The notes: generated by a model from the sequence alone, not told the origin. 64,000 nt of DNA from Trichoplusia ni (GCF_003590095.1 NC_039494.1:8866001-8930000), one strand, 5' to 3'; positions 20,536 to 30,480 are shown, counted from the stretch's first letter. Translations and numbers: made by a program.

Positions 20536-20740
20536 CTGCACGGATAGCCGAGTGGTTGAGGTCACCACGCCAAACCCACTGTAAGCGTCGTGTCGCGGGT
20601 TCGATCCGCGCGTAGAACAGGCATTTGTGTGATCTACGAATGCTTGTTCTGAGTCTGGGTGTCTTTGTGCATGTGATTTGAATGTTTGTGAAACCCCCCG
20701 TGAAACAAGGATTGAATTCCTTACTGCGAGAGTCGTTTGT
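20536..20740 (+). mobile_element. SINE-1, best full-length copy
   Basis: It runs from CTGCACGGATAGCCGAGTGG through the B box GCGGGTTCGATCCGCG, then GATCTACGAATGCTTGTTCT and GGGTGTCTTTGTGCATGTGA, to GTTTGTGAAACCCCCCG and a short conserved tail (ATTCCTTACTGCGAGAGTCG). Both pol III promoter boxes are intact. It is the reference copy for the family here. Confidence 0.9.
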
Positions 20741-20844
20741 TTTATGAAAAGAAAAGAAAGAGAAAATATTTTTCTTTTTTGGAAAAGGTTATGAACTGGA
20801 AAAGAGATATTTAAAATATTCTGTCCATATTTTCCTTTACGGCG

Positions 20845-20913
20845 GCCCAGAATAGAGAATTGTGGAAGGATTTGGTGGAGGTTTTTGTTCAGCAGTGGGA
20901 CAAAGAGGACTAG
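20845..20913 (+). pseudogene. LINE ORF2, last 22 codons
   Basis: The frame reads AQNRELWKDLVEVFVQQWDK, ED, stop. The RELW..LVE.FVQQW pattern is the extreme C-terminus of insect endonuclease/reverse-transcriptase proteins. Nothing upstream is recognisable, so this is a very short 5'-truncated end. Confidence 0.65.
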
Positions 20914-21360
20914 ATAAAAAATCCTTTACGTCTAACTTAGGGTCTGACTTTTCAAAAAGCCAGTTTGATGGTCCTTCAAACCAAACTATCAAACCAGTAC
21001 CCAAGAGAACGAAACAACAAAAATATGAAACATCAAACACTAACAACATCAAACAATATTTGACAAAACTTTCCCCATTACGATCAAAACGTTTGAATCA
21101 AACCATCACACCAACTAATTGAGTTTGAGTCAAACATGTTTGGTAAGTCTTCAAAGCCTTTCAGTTAAGATACAAGGCTTTAGAACCAAGTAACCGATAC
21201 CAAACACTTAAGATCACTGAACTAACTATTCAAGTAACTTAATATCTTAACTAAGTTCTAATAGGAATTAACCGCAAGCCATTTAATTAACAACGAATTG
21301 GCAATAACCATTATAATGCACAGTTATGTGGTAATAAACATTCTAGGCAGATAGTTCAAT
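20914..21360. other. No gene seen
   Basis: It includes CAAACC-rich sequence at 20970-21120 with several near-repeats of ATCAAACC and CAAACACTAAC. Possibly decayed low-complexity DNA. Confidence 0.4.
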
Positions 21361-21552
21361 AAGCACGATAGCCGAGTGGTTGAGGTCACCACGCCAAACC
21401 CACTATAAGCGTCGTATCGCGGGTTCGATAAGAACAAGCTTTTGTATAATCCACGAATGCTTGTCCTGAGTCTGGGTGCCTTTGTGCATGTGACTTGAAT
21501 GTTTGTGAAATCCTCGTGAGGAATAAGAATTAAGGCCGGAGCCGTTTAAAAA
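21361..21552 (+). mobile_element. SINE-1, B box damaged
   Basis: The head is GATAGCCGAGTGGTTGAGG. The B box is truncated (GGGTTCGATAAGAACAAGC), and the body is normal to GTTTGTGAAATCCTCGTG. Confidence 0.85.
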
Positions 21553-22260
21553 TGGCAATACCTCAGGATTGTGATGGGACGATGGCCCAGGGCGACAAAT
21601 TCTAGGGGGTGCCAAGGTCTGACGTTGGAGTCTCTTGCCTCTCCTGGCGCACACCCTCAGAACTGTGCTCTACGCTAGAGGTGGAATACTTCCACCGCCA
21701 AACGTAAACCTAAAGGAAAGATGAAATTCTTAATATATTTTACTTGGGATCAGCAAAAAACTAACACTTGATATTGCTTCTCTCAAGTGGGCGCCACAAT
21801 ATTTTCGCCCTTGGTGTCAGTGGCCCTTACGCCGGCACTGGAAAAATCAACAAAATCTATTCATCCATTCCGAAGTTCTGTGATCACATACATACAAAAA
21901 AATACAGGCAGACAACATCCTTTTTGGAAGTCGATCAAGAAATGAACGACAAACTACACCTAAATATTCTTTTCCCAAAGTTTGTTTTTCCAAACAAGTG
22001 TTTGTTCACAATAAACAATGTTTTGTTCAAAAACGTAAACAGAACATTAACAATGGTATCTAAAACAATCCAACGAATGCATATACATTGAATTATTGTT
22101 CATTATATAACATTGCGTGTCCCGTGACTGTTACCGCTTCTTAGGAAATTGCCCTTAACTTGGATGTGAGAGGGAAATAGGTCATGTGGATGCGGCATCT
22201 TGAAATTTATGGTATTTTACTAGTTGGTATTCTTTTTTCTTATTAATGTGAATTGAGAAG
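21553..22260. other. Unassigned stretch with a GC-richer start
   Basis: Bases 21553-21680 are GC-richer (GATGGGACGATGGCCCAGG, TCTCCTGGCGCACACCCTC). Bases 21740-22090 include a 107-codon frame that I cannot tie to any family. No repeat partner in this window. Confidence 0.4.
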
Positions 22261-22267
22261 GAATTAT

Positions 22268-22434
22268 AAGAGAATTAGCTTTTGCCTACTCATTTCAAAT
22301 CGAGAATGAGCTCACGTTAATATAAAATAGAGATAAAAACTAACCTATGTGTTAATCCTGGTTAAGTAAAGTATGTACCGATTTTCGTCTGAATCCGTTC
22401 AGTAGTATTTGCGTGAAAAAGGAACAAAAACATC
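22268..22434 (-). mobile_element. Hel-C, interrupted by SINE-5S
   Basis: The minus-strand 3' part of Hel-C (GGTTAGTTTTTATCTC, TAACGTGAGCTCATTCTCG) ends AAAAGCTAATTC, a CTAA-type end. The sequence is broken at 22434 by the SINE-5S insertion. The expected 5' end of Hel-C does not clearly resume after it. Confidence 0.65.
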
Positions 22435-22803
22435 CATCATCGGCCTAGCCTTTTCCCAACTATGTTGGGGTCAGCTACCAGTCCAACCGGTTTCAGCTAA
22501 GTACCAGTGTTTTACAAGGAGCGACTGCCTATCTGAGCTCCTCAACCCAGTTACCTGGGCAACACAATACCCCTTGGTTAGACTGGCTGTCAGACTTTTT
22601 CAAGCTTCTGACTACCTGTAACGACTGTCAAAGATGTAGGAATAACAGCCGGGACCCACAATTTTACGTGCCTTCCGAAACACGGAGGAACTCGTTATGA
22701 CAAAGATGGTCACCCATCTAAGGACCAACCGCGTCAAGCATAGCTTAACCTGTGATCGAATCACTTATGCGGTTATAGCTTAGCCACGAGCTCCTCAAAA
22801 ACA
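22435..22803 (-). mobile_element. SINE-5S, full length, 12-bp target duplication
   Basis: A full copy with 5S-like head near 22708-22760 and 3' end GGGAAAAGGCTAGGCCGATG. The 12 bases AACAAAAACATC stand at 22423-22434 and again at 22804-22815, directly flanking the element. This shows insertion by a target-primed (LINE-type) mechanism. Confidence 0.92.
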
Positions 22804-22918
22804 AACAAAAACATCTCGTTTAACAAAAACATTAATAGGATTTGAGAAATCATTGCTGTGCTTTCGGACAGGAGTAGGTTTATTAAACCTCCTATGTACT
22901 AAATAATTTAATCGTTGT

Positions 22919-23010
22919 TTCGCGAAGATTTTCACAAGCATTAAAATCACATGCACAAGACAACCCTAAGAGCATTCGCCGTTGACAAATATGCTTGTCC
23001 TAAGCAGTCA
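22919..23010 (-). mobile_element. SINE-1 body fragment
   Basis: The minus strand gives GCTTAGGACAAGCATATTTG and TGTGCATGTGATTTTAATG, ending TTGTGAAAATCTTCGCG. Confidence 0.6.
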
Positions 23011-23340
23011 TCGTACCCGACTTAAACCAAAAACCATACTACCTTCACAGGTTTTCTCCAAAAAATGATAAAATACGATGTAAATGGTGGAATATCCATT
23101 AAAATTCTCACATCCGGAATAATACTGAAATAATTTTCTATTGAATACATTTACACAATACGATATTATGCCGCTGAAGATGGATGGTTTGTGTTCCTAC
23201 CCCTCCCTGTCACCCCCGTTTAAGTATTTTGTCGGTTCATTGTGACAAAAGAAGTTAAAAGGTGTGGTTTTGTACCTTAGGGCAGCGTTTCCAGTAAATG
23301 CGTAGAGAGGGATGCGTTTAAGGACTTGTGTAATCGTTTC
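23011..23340. other. No feature seen
   Basis: AT-rich spacer. Confidence 0.4.
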
Positions 23341-23592
23341 AGCAAAAATAGTTGATTAGGTCAGGTAAGGTATCCCGGTATTCATGGTCTTGGCGGTGAT
23401 CTGTGGGAGCGTTCCCACTTGACCCGCGACTAAAGGGAACGGAAAACCATTCTGGTGGTTTAAGCCGGTAAAGGTACAGCCTTTCGCCTGCCCCAGGGCA
23501 GAGTCCATGAGGATTTCCTCTAGGTCAAAAAAAGGTAGGAGCGGTCGGTGCGTGATGCGGCACCAGCCGAAACTGATTACATCCATAAACAT
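23341..23592. other. GC-richer island of unknown origin
   Basis: This block has much higher GC than its surroundings (GATCTGTGGGAGCGTTCCCA, GCCTGCCCCAGGGCAGAGTC, GGTAGGAGCGGTCGGTGCGT). The minus strand is open for 78 codons. I do not recognise the product. It may be a fragment of a retroelement ORF or an old gene. Confidence 0.4.
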
Positions 23593-23681
23593 GCCTTTGA
23601 CTTGTCTGCTAAATACATAAAACTGTCAAGACAACGTCATTACAACGCATAGCAATATATACGTCACACTTTATATTTTGA

Positions 23682-23795
23682 CTGGCCTGTTGGTCTAGTG
23701 GTTAATGGCCCTGACTGCTATACCGAAAGTCGTGGGTTTGGGTTTTGGTACTCATGATACAAGCAATACTTAGTTTGAGATTAGAAGATTGAAAA
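23682..23795 (+). mobile_element. SINE-3 internal-deletion copy
   Basis: An intact head (GGCCTGTTGGTCTAGTGGTT, CGTGGGTTTGGG) is joined directly to the 3' tail (TACTCATGATACAAGCAATA, TTTGAGATTAGA). The middle of the element is missing. Confidence 0.75.
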
Positions 23796-24302
23796 AAGAT
23801 GTTAAAAGACCCTTGGCTGACTAAAAATTATATAATATGCCAAATATTATCTCATCAAAAAAATAACCTTCAAATCTCTGAACAGCTTTTAGAAAATTAT
23901 CTCAATTACCCATTCATTATAACTTCTTAAAGTTTGACAAACATCAATTACAGAATTAAGTCGAGTTACGAACATTAAAGTTACTTAAATAATTTATACA
24001 AATTTGGACGTATTTAATTCACTTAAAAACAACTTCGGTAATTGTAAAAAGACGTGTATTTTGCGCAGATTTCAATGTTTGTTGAAAATCCTTATCCTTC
24101 GCTGCAAAGCTGGTGTACAACCTGGTGTCAGAGTTTAAACCGACCTTAGGGCTTTGATTTGACTGTGGTTCATGATGAATAATAGACATTTGCATAGTTC
24201 AAGTTCATATTTCAATTGCCGTCTTTACAAAATTCCCGCGCATCGCCCCCAACTTATCCACAGATAACACATATATTTATAATCATATGTAACAGTTCAC
24301 AG
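23796..24302. other. No feature seen
   Basis: AT-rich. Confidence 0.45.
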
Positions 24303-24490
24303 TTCACAGTCGTTACAAGTAACAGAAGCTAGAAAGTCCGACAACCAGTCTAAGGGGTATCGTGTTGCCCAGGTAACTGTGTTGAGGAGGTCAGATAGGC
24401 AGTCGCTCCTTGTAAAACACTTTTACTTAGCTGAATCCGGTTAGACTGGAAGCCGACTATAATACAGTTGGGAGGATGATGATGACCTGC
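24303..24490 (+). mobile_element. SINE-5S, 3' half
   Basis: It runs from AGTCGTTACAAGTAACAGAA to GGTTAGACTGGAAGCCGAC, AGTTGGGAGGATGATGATG. A 10-base piece of the CTAACCAA block is missing. Confidence 0.85.
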
Positions 24491-25251
24491 ATCTGACATT
24501 TTCGATTTTATTGGCCAGAGGAATGCAAAAGAAAGAGCAAGTTCGCCGTGTGACGTCACATAGTATTTAGGTCAACTGGGGTAGGAGGGTAACCAAGTAA
24601 CTAGATTAACAACGAAAACAGTTTTTGATGTTTTACTTTCATTTTTGAAATGTGTATTGCTTTTCTGCCATCCATATTTCTGCAGGTTTTAGCTTAGAGT
24701 AAATTATTTTTATGATAAATAAATAAAACTACAATTTTGACTACCAAAACAATTGCAATCTGGATTCTTAACATTGAAAACTGAAATTGCCAACCCTTAA
24801 GTGTTTTTTTCATGTCAATCGGAAAATTAAGAAAATCACGTTGAAAATTCGTTCAAAAGAAATAACCAAAAAATACTGCAAAAAAAAAACAATTTTCCAC
24901 GCGAATGGAGTCGCTGGCAATAGCTAGTTAGGTAAACAATTATATAACCCTACTTATCGAAAAGACTGAATTTGTCAAAGCAGGTCAATCATTAGCCTTA
25001 AAAGCACAAAAGAAAAGAAATATTGGAGTTCTTTCAATTTAAAAAGGGTCTCGTGAAATGTTTTTAATGTTGAGGTTGGTCCCTTTTAGCTGTGGAATAA
25101 TAAGGTTGGTTTTTGCACATAATAGGTGTAATATATTGAGTTTCACAGCGCGTTTGTAATAAACAACCTATTCCATTATACAAAGTGAATTATTATGATC
25201 TACAGATTAGGCAAAAAGTTTCATTCTAACTGAGCTTTATTTATTTTTAGC
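24491..25251. other. No feature seen
   Basis: AT-rich. One Helitron-like phrase (GGAGTCGCTGGCAATAGCTAG) at 24908-24928 resembles a Helitron 3' end, with no recognisable body. Confidence 0.45.
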
Positions 25252-25465
25252 CCGGCCGCAAGAAAAGTTCCATGTAAGTTTGGCGTGTCTTTCTGTGACA
25301 GCGTGCTGCTGGGGAGTTTGTTGCGCCGTTTCTTCTCTCAGAGCAAAAGCACTTAGGAAGCGGTGAGGAGTGGGCAAAACTGGGTACTGTCCAATGTAAT
25401 TTGACCTTCAAAAAGTGCTACTTAGTAGCCTAATTTGAATAAATGACTTTTGATTTTGATTTTGT
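25252..25465 (+). mobile_element. Non-LTR retrotransposon 3' end with TTTTGA tail
   Basis: CCCGGCCGCAAGAAAAGTTC, GCTGCTGGGGAGTTTGTTGC, TTCTTCTCTCAGAGCAAAAG and AGTAGCCTAATTTGAATAAA are followed by a TTTTGAT-type tail (CTTTTGATTTTGATTTTG). I recognise it as a LINE 3'-UTR found widely in moths. No coding sequence is retained. Confidence 0.7.
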
Positions 25466-26277
25466 GACATCGTAGCTCCCGAACGGTATGACCGATTTCA
25501 ATTTTGTTTGTTTGTTTTAAATGTGAATTATGTACGAGTGTTTTAGTACTGTATGTTGTAAATTGTTGGATAATTTAAAAGTTGTGGGGTTAAGGGTATG
25601 ACATGGTTTTAAACCGATTTTTTTATTTCTGATTTTGGCTTATCGGCCTTGGCAACACTGCGTGATGACTTAAACGGCAGAATTACCCAGGGTTGGGGCT
25701 TATCTCAAGTGACCCAATTAATAGTGGAAGTAGATAATATAATAATACTAGCCTGTAACTATACCACTTATAAGAAACTACCTCTTTCCGTATATTGAGG
25801 TTTTTAACATTGATCTCCACGCTATCTCATAACGTTCTAATCCGGATTCTTAATTGTGGCATCCAAGATTCCAAGCGACATTTCCCAGTATTCTTCAGTA
25901 ATATCTTAGAAATTATAAGGCTTTAACGACATGAAAGACACGACATTTTTAGTAAAAAGAATCTCTTAAACTTTTTAGTACAAAAGACACAGCTGGCTAG
26001 ACGATTCATATAATTTGCGTCTGTCCGTCCATCTTTGTTATTCGTTAGGAGAAATTGTTCTCAAATTACCAGACAATTTGGCATCGGTAAATACACGGTT
26101 GACGTCACAACAATTTGCTTTAAGAACTATTTTTTTCTGTCTAGACATTTCTGAAGCTAGGCGGGCGGATATTATTCTTTCTAGACTTTTCTGAAAATAG
26201 TGAGGAGCGATATCTGAATTTCAATCTTGTTGGTTGACATGCTACACTGTAACTAAGAGTGGTTGGACTTTTTTTTT
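25466..26277. other. Mostly unassigned
   Basis: GTAGCTCCCGAACGGTATGACCG at 25472 is like the body of a short Helitron, without ends. The remainder is AT-rich. Confidence 0.4.
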
Positions 26278-26474
26278 AAAACGGCTCCTGCACTATGAAT
26301 TTAATCCTTGTGTCGCGGGGGTTTCACAAACATACAATTCACACAAAGACACCCAGACTCAGAACAAGTATTCGTGGATCGCACTAATATTTGTCCCACG
26401 CGGGGATCGAACCCGCGAAACGTCGCGCAAAGTGGGTTTGGCGTGATGACCTCAACCACTCGGCTATCCGTGCA
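26278..26474 (-). mobile_element. SINE-1, full length
   Basis: The minus strand runs from GCACGGATAGCCGAGTGGTT through the B box CGCGGGTTCGATCCCCGCG to the body and GTTTGTGAAACCCCCGCGAC. Two open frames of 70 and 133 codons that run through it come from the repeat. Confidence 0.9.
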
Positions 26475-26627
26475 TTCAAAACATTATTGTTATAACTTAA
26501 GTGTTCAAACGAATAAACGTGCTTTCTCTGGTGCGAAAAGTCCCAATATATTTATTATTTTAATACACAGAAAGTGCTGCATTAATTATGCAGTATTTGC
26601 AATTAAATTAAAAAAAAAATCAGAATC

Positions 26628-26702
26628 ATTATTCCCCTGCCCTATTATTTGGGGTCGGCGCAACTTGTCTTCTCCTTCCATACCTTCCTATCTGACGTCA
26701 TC
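26628..26702 (+). repeat. LINE 3'-UTR-type repeat, short
   Basis: TTCCCCTGCCCTATTATTTG and GGGGTCGGCGCAACTTGTCT match 13340-13380. Confidence 0.5.
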
Positions 26703-26925
26703 TCATTGAAAATTGCAGAATATTATTATTATTACATCTACCTACTGACTTGTACTTATTGACCTACAGTCGTGACATATGAAGGCAACATGAACTACGC
26801 TCGTTTATCATAGGAAGCCATTAGGCTATGTCTAGGTATTGGTACCTACTTAATAACGCTGTTGGATAAATGGATGATTCTTTATAGAAATACAAAGTTT
26901 TCTCTTGAAGTCAATTCCTACTATA

Positions 26926-27155
26926 TCCTTACTCCTTACTAATATTGTAAATGTGAAAGTAACTCTGTCCGTCTGTCTGTCTGTTACGCTTTCATGTCTA
27001 AACCACTGAACTGATTTTAATGAAATTTGGTACAGAGATAGAGCTGACCTTGAGGAAGAACATAGGATAGTTTTTGTCCCAGACTTTTGAAGAGTTCTCT
27101 TGGAAACGCGATATAACCGACATTGACGCAGGCGAAGCCGCGGGCGAAAAGCTAG
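26926..27155 (+). mobile_element. Hel-B, full length
   Basis: It starts A|TCCTTACTCCTTACTAATAT and ends GGGCGAAAAGCTAG|T. It has a CCGCG-type 3' hairpin region (GGCGAAGCCGCGGGCG). Internal blocks AACTCTGTCCGTCTGTCTGT, CCACTGAACTGATTTTAATG and GGAAACGCGATATAACCGAC recur inverted at 31649 and 32835. Confidence 0.78.
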
Positions 27156-27169
27156 TATAAAATACTTTT

Positions 27170-27475
27170 GAGGAGCTTGTAGCTAAACTACAACTGCACA
27201 AATTGTTCAATCACAGATTAAGCTACATTCGAAACGGTCGGTTCGTGGATGGGTGACCATCTATGACATAACGAGTTCCTCCGTGTTTTTTGAAAGGCAC
27301 ATTAAATTGTGTATACTGGTAGTCAGAAGCTAGAAAGTTTGACAACCAGTCTAACTGAAGGGTACCTTGTTACCCAGGTTGAGGTCAGATAGGCAGGCGC
27401 TCCTTGTAAAACACTGGTACTTAACTGTATCCAATTAGACTAGAAGTCCTATCAAAAATTGTTGGAAAGGGCGTA
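27170..27475 (+). mobile_element. SINE-5S, nearly full length, diverged
   Basis: It runs GAGGAGCTTGTAGCTAAAC, the 5S-like AATCACAGATTAAGC and GTGGATGGGTGACCATC, then the body with a deletion at GTGTATACTGGTAG, to AATTGTTGGAAA. The ATGATG tail is lost. Confidence 0.85.
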
Positions 27476-27496
27476 AGGGTAGGGTTTAAATTAGAA

Positions 27497-28001
27497 TCTA
27501 TACCAATATATAAAGCTGAACAGTTTGTTTGTTTGAACGCGCTAATCTCAGGAACTACTGGTTCAGATTGAAAAATTATTTTTGTGTTCAATAGATCATT
27601 CATCTAGTAAGGTTTAAGGCTATAAACCATCACGCTGCGACTAATAGGAGCGAAGATACAATTGAAAATGTAGAAAAAACAGGGTTGATATAAATCATAA
27701 CTTATATTAAATGATGTAACGGTTTACTCACGCGTATTTATCGGGGTAGCCCGACTAGTTTCGGACCCAACCGGAGTCCTTAATCATGAGCAGACGCGGC
27801 GGGATCGCGAGTCGAACTGCCGCGCCGCGTCTGCTCATGATTAAGGACTCCGGTTGGGTCCGAAACTAGTCGGGCTACCCCGATAAATACGCGTGAGTAA
27901 ACCGTTACATCATTTAATAATGAACCAGTCTCACGATAGTTATTATAAAAACATAACTTATATCTTCTAACCACGCGGACGAAGTCGCGGGCAACAGCTA
28001 G
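27497..28001 (+). mobile_element. Hel-A split by Fold-1
   Basis: The left part is 27497-27707, from A|TCTATACCAATATATAAAGC. The right part is 27952-28001, ending GCAACAGCTAG|T. The 12 bases CATAACTTATAT of Hel-A occur on both sides of the inserted Fold-1, so Fold-1 arrived after Hel-A. Confidence 0.82.
27708..27951 (+). mobile_element. Fold-1: hairpin retroposon with 97-bp perfect arms
   Basis: The left arm 27705-27801 and right arm 27823-27919 are exact inverse complements over 97 bp, with a 21-base loop. A non-palindromic tail follows the right arm (GAACCAGTCTCACGATAGTT, then ATAAAAA), and the unit is bracketed by a 12-base target duplication (27696-27707 and 27952-27963). Copies at 61430 and 63321 share the tail and have 13- and 8-base duplications. 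Variable-length duplications with an A-rich tail suggest target-primed reverse transcription, not a DNA transposase. The class is unknown; a Penelope-like origin is one possibility. Confidence 0.75.
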
Positions 28002-28479
28002 TTCTGTATACAATTTTTGGAAATTTGTTTTTGAAATCTCCAAACTTCATAGGTACCTAAAAAAAGCCATCATTCAACTCTTTTTATTTTCGTCGGATCA
28101 CTGACTATAACCACGCTAGACAAACCGGTTAGACAGTAAAATATGTTGATTTATTCGACATGCAATATCTACCCATGCAATTTTTTTGACAACTTATAGA
28201 AAAGAGTATATTTTTTGCTACGAGAATACTGTCTTATGCTATGGATATTTTGTAGAACTGTTTTGCAAGCCTTCACTAAAACCTATTTTTAATACATAAA
28301 AATAAGATAATCAGTATGTAAAAATCAATGATTTAATGAAAAAGTTGGGTTTATGAATTTGTTACTTCATAACTCCGAAAAAAATTAACAGATCTGGACT
28401 TAATTTAGCACAAGTGATAGCACATTAATGTGATCGTTCATAAATCATTTTTTTTTATTCAATTTATTAAATCGAAATT
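28002..28479. other. No feature seen
   Basis: AT-rich filler. Confidence 0.45.
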
Positions 28480-28745
28480 AATATGCTTGTGTCCCGATAT
28501 CCCTACTTCCGTTCTACTGGTCTTTCTCATAAGCTTTAAGTGACCTCAGTAACAGACTGAAACTACCCCCAAGCGGTAAATGTCTGACTTCCTTCCCACC
28601 TAGCCTAAAAGAGTTCAGAAGCTATAGCTGGCAAAAGAAACAGTATCTGGCATAAGGGTCAGGAGAAACAACCACTAGACCAACAGGCCAACCCCCAAGG
28701 CAGGACTAGGCCCAGCACTTATACAAAGCTGATGATAATGACCTA
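28480..28745. repeat. LINE-like debris with SINE-3 head
   Basis: Bases 28672-28700 on the minus strand are a SINE-3 head (TTGGCCTGTTGGTCTAGTGG). The flanks hold LINE-type phrases (CTTCCGTTCTACTGGTC; CTAGGCCCAGCACTTATACA, then GATGATAATG). Boundaries are unclear. Confidence 0.4.
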
Positions 28746-28943
28746 ATACAGACAATTTGTATAGGTCGTGTTTAGCCAGACTTAAATAATTAAGCGACAT
28801 GACTGTTTTGATAATTCTCAAGGTCTATACCGCTAGCGGCTCCCAAGGGTACAAAGTGTTATTTTAGCTAGAATTGTTATTTGTGCTACGTTACTTTTTC
28901 ACTAGAAAAACACGTCACGCACTGTAAAATGGTTAAATCATTA

Positions 28944-29158
28944 TCCTTGTAATATTACAAACGCGAATGTCTGATGTATGTACATAAGGATGTTTGTTCC
29001 TCTCTCACGCCAAAATCCCTGAACGGATTTAGATGAAACTTGGTTCACAGACAGTTTATAACCAGGATTATCACAGAGGGTAGTATTTTTATCCCGATTT
29101 CATGTTCCGGTGGGATAATTATCGATTTGTAGCAGGCAGGCCCGCGGCCAATAACTAG
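28944..29158 (+). mobile_element. Hel-C, full length
   Basis: It starts A|TCCTTGTAATATTACAAACG and ends CCAATAACTAG|T. Blocks CCTGAACGGATTTAGATGAA and TGTAGCAGGCAGGCCCGCGG are present. A clean copy with both ends. Confidence 0.78.
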
Positions 29159-29465
29159 TTTTTTTTGTAACAAAATATCCCTTTTGTTACTTATTGTATG
29201 AATTTACAAAGGCTGTGATTACAAGATTGAAATCAAATAATGAATGTTATATTTTTTATGGAAAGAAATGTATAAAATATGTGTTTATTCCTAGTTCAGT
29301 TCAATTTTATTCAGCTTTTGAATACCTATAGCCTTTTTATGATAGATCGGATAAAATACTCTTTATTGAATATCACTGATAAAGATTGGCGAGTCCTGAT
29401 TTTTTTTACGTTTAATTTTAGAAATTAGCTTTACCCTCTTTTAACCAATCACAATCTTACTCCAA
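29159..29465. other. No feature seen
   Basis: AT-rich. Confidence 0.4.
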
Positions 29466-29885
29466 AACTTTAAAACATCTCCGTATGGTTACCACTTCTC
29501 CCAGAAACACAACAAACACACCTCCAATTCTTTCCCAATTCTGACAAAAACCAGGCGAAAAGATTTACATATAACAAATAATCTCCTTATTTTTAACATA
29601 TCATAAAAAACGACTAACACGTCTCCATACATTTTCCACTTCCCACTAATTAAACGAACACCCATCTCCATATCTTTCCCAATTCTCACAAAAACCTTTT
29701 AAAAAGTTCCGCACACTTCCGTCCCGTGCTATGCAGCGGTATTGATCTAACCATAAGGGTTGTGTAGCCTTCAACCTTCAGAGTGCCTGTCCCTTTGCTT
29801 GAGGGTTGGAAAGGCCTATTGCAGAATACTTTGGTAATTCCAGGGCTGGTTTGTTGATGTGATCTGAATTCGATGGTCATTGGTC
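29466..29885. repeat. Local duplication, unit 1
   Basis: The left part has imperfect copies of a CTCCATATCTTTCCCAATTC / CACAAAAAC motif. The right part (29690-29800) contains CTATGCAGCGGTATTGATCT and GTTGTGTAGCCTTCAACC. Unit 2 repeats both parts in the same order about 610 bases further on. The minus strand is open for 64 codons here (GTLKVEGYTTLMVRSIPLHS), and a weakly similar reading exists in unit 2 with a stop. I do not recognise it. Confidence 0.6.
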
Positions 29886-30129
29886 ATATATGTGACGATA
29901 TCTTTTTTGTGTCTCGCTTATTTTTTTTTGTAATTCATTGAACGGTGTCGTTGTCCTAAACCGTTTCATAAACAAATCAATAGAATCTCCACACCTTTGC
30001 CATTTTTTTTTACATAAAACCTTCATTTAATTTGTTGCACATCATATTACTTTGTAATTTTCAGATATTTTTACTTTTTTATGTGTACATTAATTGTTAA
30101 ATAAATAAAAGGCAAACACAAATATTCTT
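29886..30129. other. Spacer within the duplication
   Basis: AT-rich sequence with T-runs; nothing recognised. Confidence 0.4.
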
Positions 30130-30480
30130 AACTCCATATCTTTTCCTATTCTAAAAGAAAACAGCAAATGTAAGCCCCACATACTAGTAACTAGTCAGTT
30201 TTTTTTAATATAAAACGTCTCCATATCATTCCCAACTCTCCAAAAATCAACAAAACCCTCTCTATATCTTTCCCGATACCCACAAAAACTAACAAAAACA
30301 AATTTTTTTTCAAAAGTTTTGTTCACTGGTGTCCGATCCTATGCAGAAGTATTGATCTGAACATATGGGTGTTGTGACCTTGAAGCTTTGAGCCACTGCC
30401 CCTTAAGGGTAAGGCTTATCTGCTCATTTCAGGGATAGTGTAATTTCCACACAAATGTTTGGAATGGTTTGGATGATTCA
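30130..30480. repeat. Local duplication, unit 2
   Basis: CTCCATATCTTTTCCTATTC, CTCCATATCATTCCCAACTC and CTCTATATCTTTCCCGATAC repeat the first part of unit 1. CTATGCAGAAGTATTGATCT and GTTGTGACCTTGAAGC repeat the second. Identity is moderate, so the duplication is old or fast-diverging. Confidence 0.6.

Noticed and set aside
20536..20625. tRNA gene
   Set aside because: A and B boxes are present, but the sequence is part of a multi-copy SINE with a conserved non-tRNA body, and the cloverleaf stems do not close.
26308..26709. 133-codon open frame
   Set aside because: It begins inside an inverted SINE-1 and continues into AT-rich DNA and a LINE 3'-UTR scrap.
27830..27880. Active hammerhead ribozyme
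   Set aside because: The core position G8 and one further core base do not match. It is kept only as a resemblance in the findings.
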